Shown here: positions 5,486 through 8,148 of the stretch, piece by piece
Position numbering within the stretch: the stretch's first letter is position 1
Layout: each line of letters opens with the position of its first letter
Source of the DNA: Clostridiaceae bacterium
GTDB taxonomy: Bacteria > Bacillota > Clostridia > Oscillospirales > Acutalibacteraceae
DNA length: 8,148 bases
NCBI GenBank assembly: GCA_016296885.1
Contig: JAEDHT010000048.1
Span: forward strand, 1 to 8,148
Direction of reading: 5' to 3'
Translations under genes and position numbers: made by a program
The notes under the pieces: model-generated
Seen by the model: the letters and a program-made list of their open reading frames with translations, nothing else
The model's database searches: none
What the model was told of the DNA's origin: nothing

Positions 5486-6889
5486 TTGGTATTTTCATCA
5501 CTGGCATTTTTGTTTATGTATTTGCCTATAGTACTGCTAATATATTATGCAATACCACGCAAGGCAAGGAACATATTTTTATTTATAGCTAATCTTTTCT
5601 TCTATGGCTGGGGCGAGCCGGTGTTTGTGTTGCTGATGCTCTTCTCCACCGTGGTAGATTACACACACGGAATATTAATAGATAAAAACCGACATAATAA
5701 GAAGCTTGCCAAATTTTTTGTACTAAGCTCTGTTGCAATTAACTTAGCCTTGCTGGGTGTGTTCAAGTATACCGGTTTTATTACAAACACTCTAAATGTG
5801 GTGGTTCCGTTTTTAAATATTCCTGTGGTGAGTTTGCCTTTGCCTATTGGAATTTCTTTTTATACATTTCAAACCATGTCGTATTCAATAGACGTTTACA
5901 GAAATGATTCGCCTGTACAGAAAAACATTTTCACGTTTGGAACATATGTTTCATTGTTTCCTCAGCTTATAGCAGGTCCTATCGTTAGATATAAAGATGT
6001 TGCATATCAGTTAGACAACAGACGTGAAACACTGGACGAATTTACAAAGGGTGTAAAGCTGTTTGTAGTTGGACTTGCTAAAAAAGTGCTTATTGCAAAT
6101 CAAATGGGCTTGCTATGTGACACACTGAGAGCTAATCATAGTACAAACGGCACTCTGGCATCTTGGGTTGGAATAATAGCATATTCATTGCAGATTTATT
6201 TCGACTTTAGCGGATACTCCGATATGGCACGAGGCCTTGGCAATATGTTTGGATTCTATTTTCTCAAAAATTTTGATTATCCTTATATTTCAAAGAGCAT
6301 AACAGAATTTTGGAGAAGATGGCACATATCACTGGGCACATGGTTCCGTGAATATGTATACATACCACTCGGTGGTAACCGCAAGGGCAAGGCACGCACA
6401 TTGATCAACCTTATGATAGTGTGGTTTTTGACCGGTCTTTGGCATGGCGCTAGCTGGAACTTCGTGTTATGGGGCATATACTTTGGCATAATCTTAATTT
6501 TTGAGAAGCTATTTATGCTGAAAGTCCTAAAAAAACTCCCGGCTTTTGTTTGCCATATCTACTCATTAATCTTAATAATATTTGGATGGAACATCTTCTA
6601 TTTTTCTGATGATTGTGGCGGTATGAAAGGCATGGCGGAGTTCTTAGAATCCATGTTTAAAGGGCCATTTATCACAGACACTGCTTTGAACACAATTATT
6701 AACTTTGCTCCGCTTCTTATAATCGCAATAGTAGCTTCTACTCCACTTTTGAGGAAAATATATGACAAAATCTCTAATATGAGATTTTCTTTTGCGATAG
6801 AGGCTATTGCAACATTAGTTGCACTAATTATCTGCACAGCCACACTGGCTAATCAGAGCTACAATCCGTTCTTATATTTCAGATTTTAA
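5486..6889 (+). CDS. AlgI-like MBOAT family membrane O-acyltransferase
   Basis: Polytopic membrane protein of 467 residues, the usual length for AlgI/DltB-type MBOAT proteins, with roughly ten or more hydrophobic segments across the chain. These proteins take acyl groups from a cytoplasmic donor and pass them through the membrane for transfer to an extracytoplasmic polymer. Seen motifs: MVFSS at the N-terminus, FFYGWGEP (38-45), PIGISFYTFQTMSY (120-133), FPQLIAGPI (158-166), YFDFSGYSDMARG (238-250), FWRRWHISLGTWFREYVYIPLGG (275-297) with His280, and GLWHGASWNF (317-326) with the family's catalytic-type His320. The start is a TTG at 5486 behind AAGGG. No in-frame ATG gives the conserved MVFSS beginning; the ATG at 5476 is in another frame. 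It lies 30 nt after the DUF4358 gene and 15 nt before its DHHW partner. Confidence 0.94.
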   Translation: MVFSSLAFLFMYLPIVLLIYYAIPRKARNIFLFIANLFFYGWGEPVFVLLMLFSTVVDYTHGILIDKNRHNKKLAKFFVLSSVAINLALLGVFKYTGFITNTLNVVVPFLNIPVVSLPLPIGISFYTFQTMSYSIDVYRNDSPVQKNIFTFGTYVSLFPQLIAGPIVRYKDVAYQLDNRRETLDEFTKGVKLFVVGLAKKVLIANQMGLLCDTLRANHSTNGTLASWVGIIAYSLQIYFDFSGYSDMARGLGNMFGFYFLKNFDYPYISKSITEFWRRWHISLGTWFREYVYIPLGGNRKGKARTLINLMIVWFLTGLWHGASWNFVLWGIYFGIILIFEKLFMLKVLKKLPAFVCHIYSLILIIFGWNIFYFSDDCGGMKGMAEFLESMFKGPFITDTALNTIINFAPLLIIAIVASTPLLRKIYDKISNMRFSFAIEAIATLVALIICTATLANQSYNPFLYFRF

Positions 6890-6904
6890 TTAATTGGTGA
6901 AAAT

Positions 6905-8041
6905 ATGGATAAAAGAAAAATCAAAAAAAACCTGACCTCCTTTGTGTTTATAGTCTTTATTTCGGCTATCATGGTGATGTATTTTGTTATGCCAAAAGAA
7001 GATTACTCACCGCTGGAAAAAAGATATTATGAGAGCTTTCCTAGTTTTTCAGGCGAAGCATTGCTAAATGGCGATTATACACAAGGCATAGAAAACTATT
7101 TAGCTGACCACACACCTCTGAGAGCCTTTTTCGTGGGAACAAACTCATATTATAATCTTGCAATCGGTAACAATGGTTCCAATGGTGTGTATCTTGGCAA
7201 AGACGATATGCTCATCGAAAAACCTTTCAGCGAGGATAATCTACTCGAAAGAAATATGGCTAAAATCAAGACATTCTCTGAGGAAACTGATATTCCTGTC
7301 AGCATGGTTGTTGTACCGTCAAAGGGATATATCTACAGTGATTATCTACCTGCTAATGCACTTGAGTATAAAGATGAAGAATATTTCGATTTTATAGAAA
7401 ATAATCTTGGTAGCAAAATAAAATTTGTGAATATTCTGAACCAATTTAAATCTACATCAGCAGATGATAAGCTATTCTTTAAGACCGACCATCACTGGAC
7501 ATCATTTGGTGCATACAGTGCATATTGCAGTTTATGCGATGCTATGGGGCTGAATAAAAAATCAAAAAATGATTTTAGCATCGAAAGCTATGATAATTTT
7601 TATGGAACCTCTTACTCTACATCTGCTTATTATCTAACAAAACGTGAAGAAATTGAGGTTTGGAGAGATAAGGAAAGTCTAGGTGTCGCTGATGTTGAGA
7701 TTATCGAAGGACAAAAAAGCGAAAAATATGACAATATGTTCTTTGATGATAATCTGAGTGGTGATGACAAATACACAGTATTTCTTGATGGTAACCACAG
7801 CATGGTTAAGATTCATAATAACTCGGCCGACAGCAACAAAAAGCTACTTATTATCAAAGACAGCTTTGCCCATTGCCTAGCGCCTTTCTTGTCAGCCCAT
7901 TATAGTGATATTGTTATGGTAGACCTGAGATATTATAAACTAAGTCTTACCGAGCTGATTAAAACAGAGGGATGTAACGAAGCTATTTTTATCTATGGCA
8001 TAGACAACCTAGCCACATCCACTGATATCATTTTATATTAA
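6905..8041 (+). CDS. DHHW family protein (AlgX/AlgJ-like O-acetyltransferase)
   Basis: Membrane-anchored protein of 378 residues. One N-terminal hydrophobic helix (about 11-29) without a lipobox is followed by a large extracellular domain. It holds the family hallmark TDHHWTSFGAY (194-204) and a downstream KDSFAHCLAP segment (318-327). By analogy with AlgX, D195, H197 and S320 form the SGNH-type catalytic triad. The conserved ADHTPLR near residue 67 is also typical. This family is widely paired with AlgI-like MBOAT proteins and is expected to accept the acetyl group from its partner and transfer it to a surface polysaccharide. The start ATG follows GGTGA closely, 15 nt behind the MBOAT stop, suggesting translational coupling. 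It is the last gene before the terminator at 8063-8098. Confidence 0.93.
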   Translation: MDKRKIKKNLTSFVFIVFISAIMVMYFVMPKEDYSPLEKRYYESFPSFSGEALLNGDYTQGIENYLADHTPLRAFFVGTNSYYNLAIGNNGSNGVYLGKDDMLIEKPFSEDNLLERNMAKIKTFSEETDIPVSMVVVPSKGYIYSDYLPANALEYKDEEYFDFIENNLGSKIKFVNILNQFKSTSADDKLFFKTDHHWTSFGAYSAYCSLCDAMGLNKKSKNDFSIESYDNFYGTSYSTSAYYLTKREEIEVWRDKESLGVADVEIIEGQKSEKYDNMFFDDNLSGDDKYTVFLDGNHSMVKIHNNSADSNKKLLIIKDSFAHCLAPFLSAHYSDIVMVDLRYYKLSLTELIKTEGCNEAIFIYGIDNLATSTDIILY

Positions 8042-8062
8042 ACAAAATTTCATACAAAGCCA

Positions 8063-8098
8063 AAAAATCGCTGACTTTCAATCAAGTCAGCGATTTTT
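8063..8098 (+). terminator. Rho-independent terminator of the O-acetylation operon
   Basis: A perfect 15-bp stem (8063-8077 with 8084-8098) around a 6-nt loop TCAATC. It has the GC core CGCTGACT and a TTTTT tract on the 3' side, starting about 20 nt after the last stop codon. The A/T tails on both sides could allow termination in either direction. The intron-like repeat starts 3 nt after it. Confidence 0.93.
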
Positions 8099-8148
8099 GT
8101 TGTATGACGGGCATATCAATGCTCTGTGGTGAAAGTCCACCGAGGCGT
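8099..8148. repeat. Right arm of the perfect 50-bp terminal inverted repeat
   Basis: Exact reverse complement of 6-55. The first three bases (GTT) probably belong to the target site and the rest to the intron. The repeat reaches the very end of the window. Confidence 0.97.
8102..8148 (+). mobile_element. 5' end of a class C-like group II intron, partial, running off the right edge
   Basis: The first 47 nt of a second copy of the element seen inverted at 1-52, beginning GTATGACGGGC. The GTGG/CCAC hairpin is at 8126-8129 and 8137-8140 with loop TGAAAGT. It sits 9 nt after the GC core of the terminator stem, in the sense orientation relative to the upstream operon. Both the preceding hairpin plus T-tract and the GTT triplet fit class C insertion habits. 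No open reading frame or domain V is visible in this short piece. Confidence 0.68.

Noticed and set aside
1..8148. The whole window as a transposon with 50-bp terminal inverted repeats
   Set aside because: It has no transposase or recombinase gene and carries housekeeping-type genes. Each arm begins right behind a native terminator, with no sign of target duplication at the inner borders. Two outward-facing insertions explain the pattern better.
1..8148. Circular element or plasmid with overlapping ends
   Set aside because: The ends match as an inverted repeat, not a direct one, so they do not close a circle. No replication or partition gene is present.
1..8148. CRISPR array, tRNA or rRNA genes, prophage or defence genes
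   Set aside because: No regularly spaced repeats, cloverleaf-like segments, rRNA motifs or phage and defence domains were seen on either strand.

Overview
The window looks like a piece of chromosome from a low-GC Gram-positive anaerobe, most likely a Clostridia/Lachnospiraceae-type gut bacterium. This rests on the AT-rich sequence, strong Shine-Dalgarno sites, consensus sigma-A promoters, a T-box riboswitch, a DUF4358 lipoprotein and a DHHW/MBOAT gene pair. The taxon is an inference from gene content.

Layout. The left half is read on the minus strand. A tryptophan-type T-box leader (about 3967 to 3679) precedes a TrpB2-type tryptophan synthase beta-like gene (2285-3652). Then comes a PLP-dependent aminotransferase of the PF12897 (aspartate aminotransferase Ic) type (916-2196), ending at a rho-independent terminator (861-899). 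Uridine kinase udk (96-737) follows with its own probable promoter and terminator. The right half is read on the plus strand from a perfect-consensus promoter (4067-4095). It is a compact four-gene operon: an SGNH/GDSL lipoprotein (4161-4955), a DUF4358 lipoprotein (4973-5455), an AlgI-like MBOAT membrane O-acyltransferase (5486-6889) and a DHHW/AlgX-AlgJ-like membrane-anchored protein (6905-8041). It ends at a strong hairpin terminator (8063-8098). The two transcription units diverge from the 3967-4102 interval.

How the genes work together. The plus-strand operon has the parts of a cell-surface polysaccharide O-acetylation machine. The MBOAT protein would pass acetyl groups across the membrane, and the DHHW protein (triad D195/H197/S320) would transfer them to a glycan. 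A second SGNH enzyme could add or remove acetyl groups. DUF4358 is an unassigned lipoprotein partner. On the minus strand the T-box specifier is read as UGG (Trp), so uncharged tRNA-Trp should switch on the TrpB2 gene and probably the aminotransferase behind it.

Window ends. A perfect 50-bp inverted repeat (6-55 and 8099-8148) occupies both ends. In each case it begins just 3' of a rho-independent terminator. Read outward it starts GTATGACGGGC and carries a GTGG-TGAAAGT-CCAC hairpin, which resembles the 5' end of bacterial class C group II introns, elements known to insert behind terminators. The window therefore seems to be a contig bounded by two outward-facing intron copies that the assembly could not cross.
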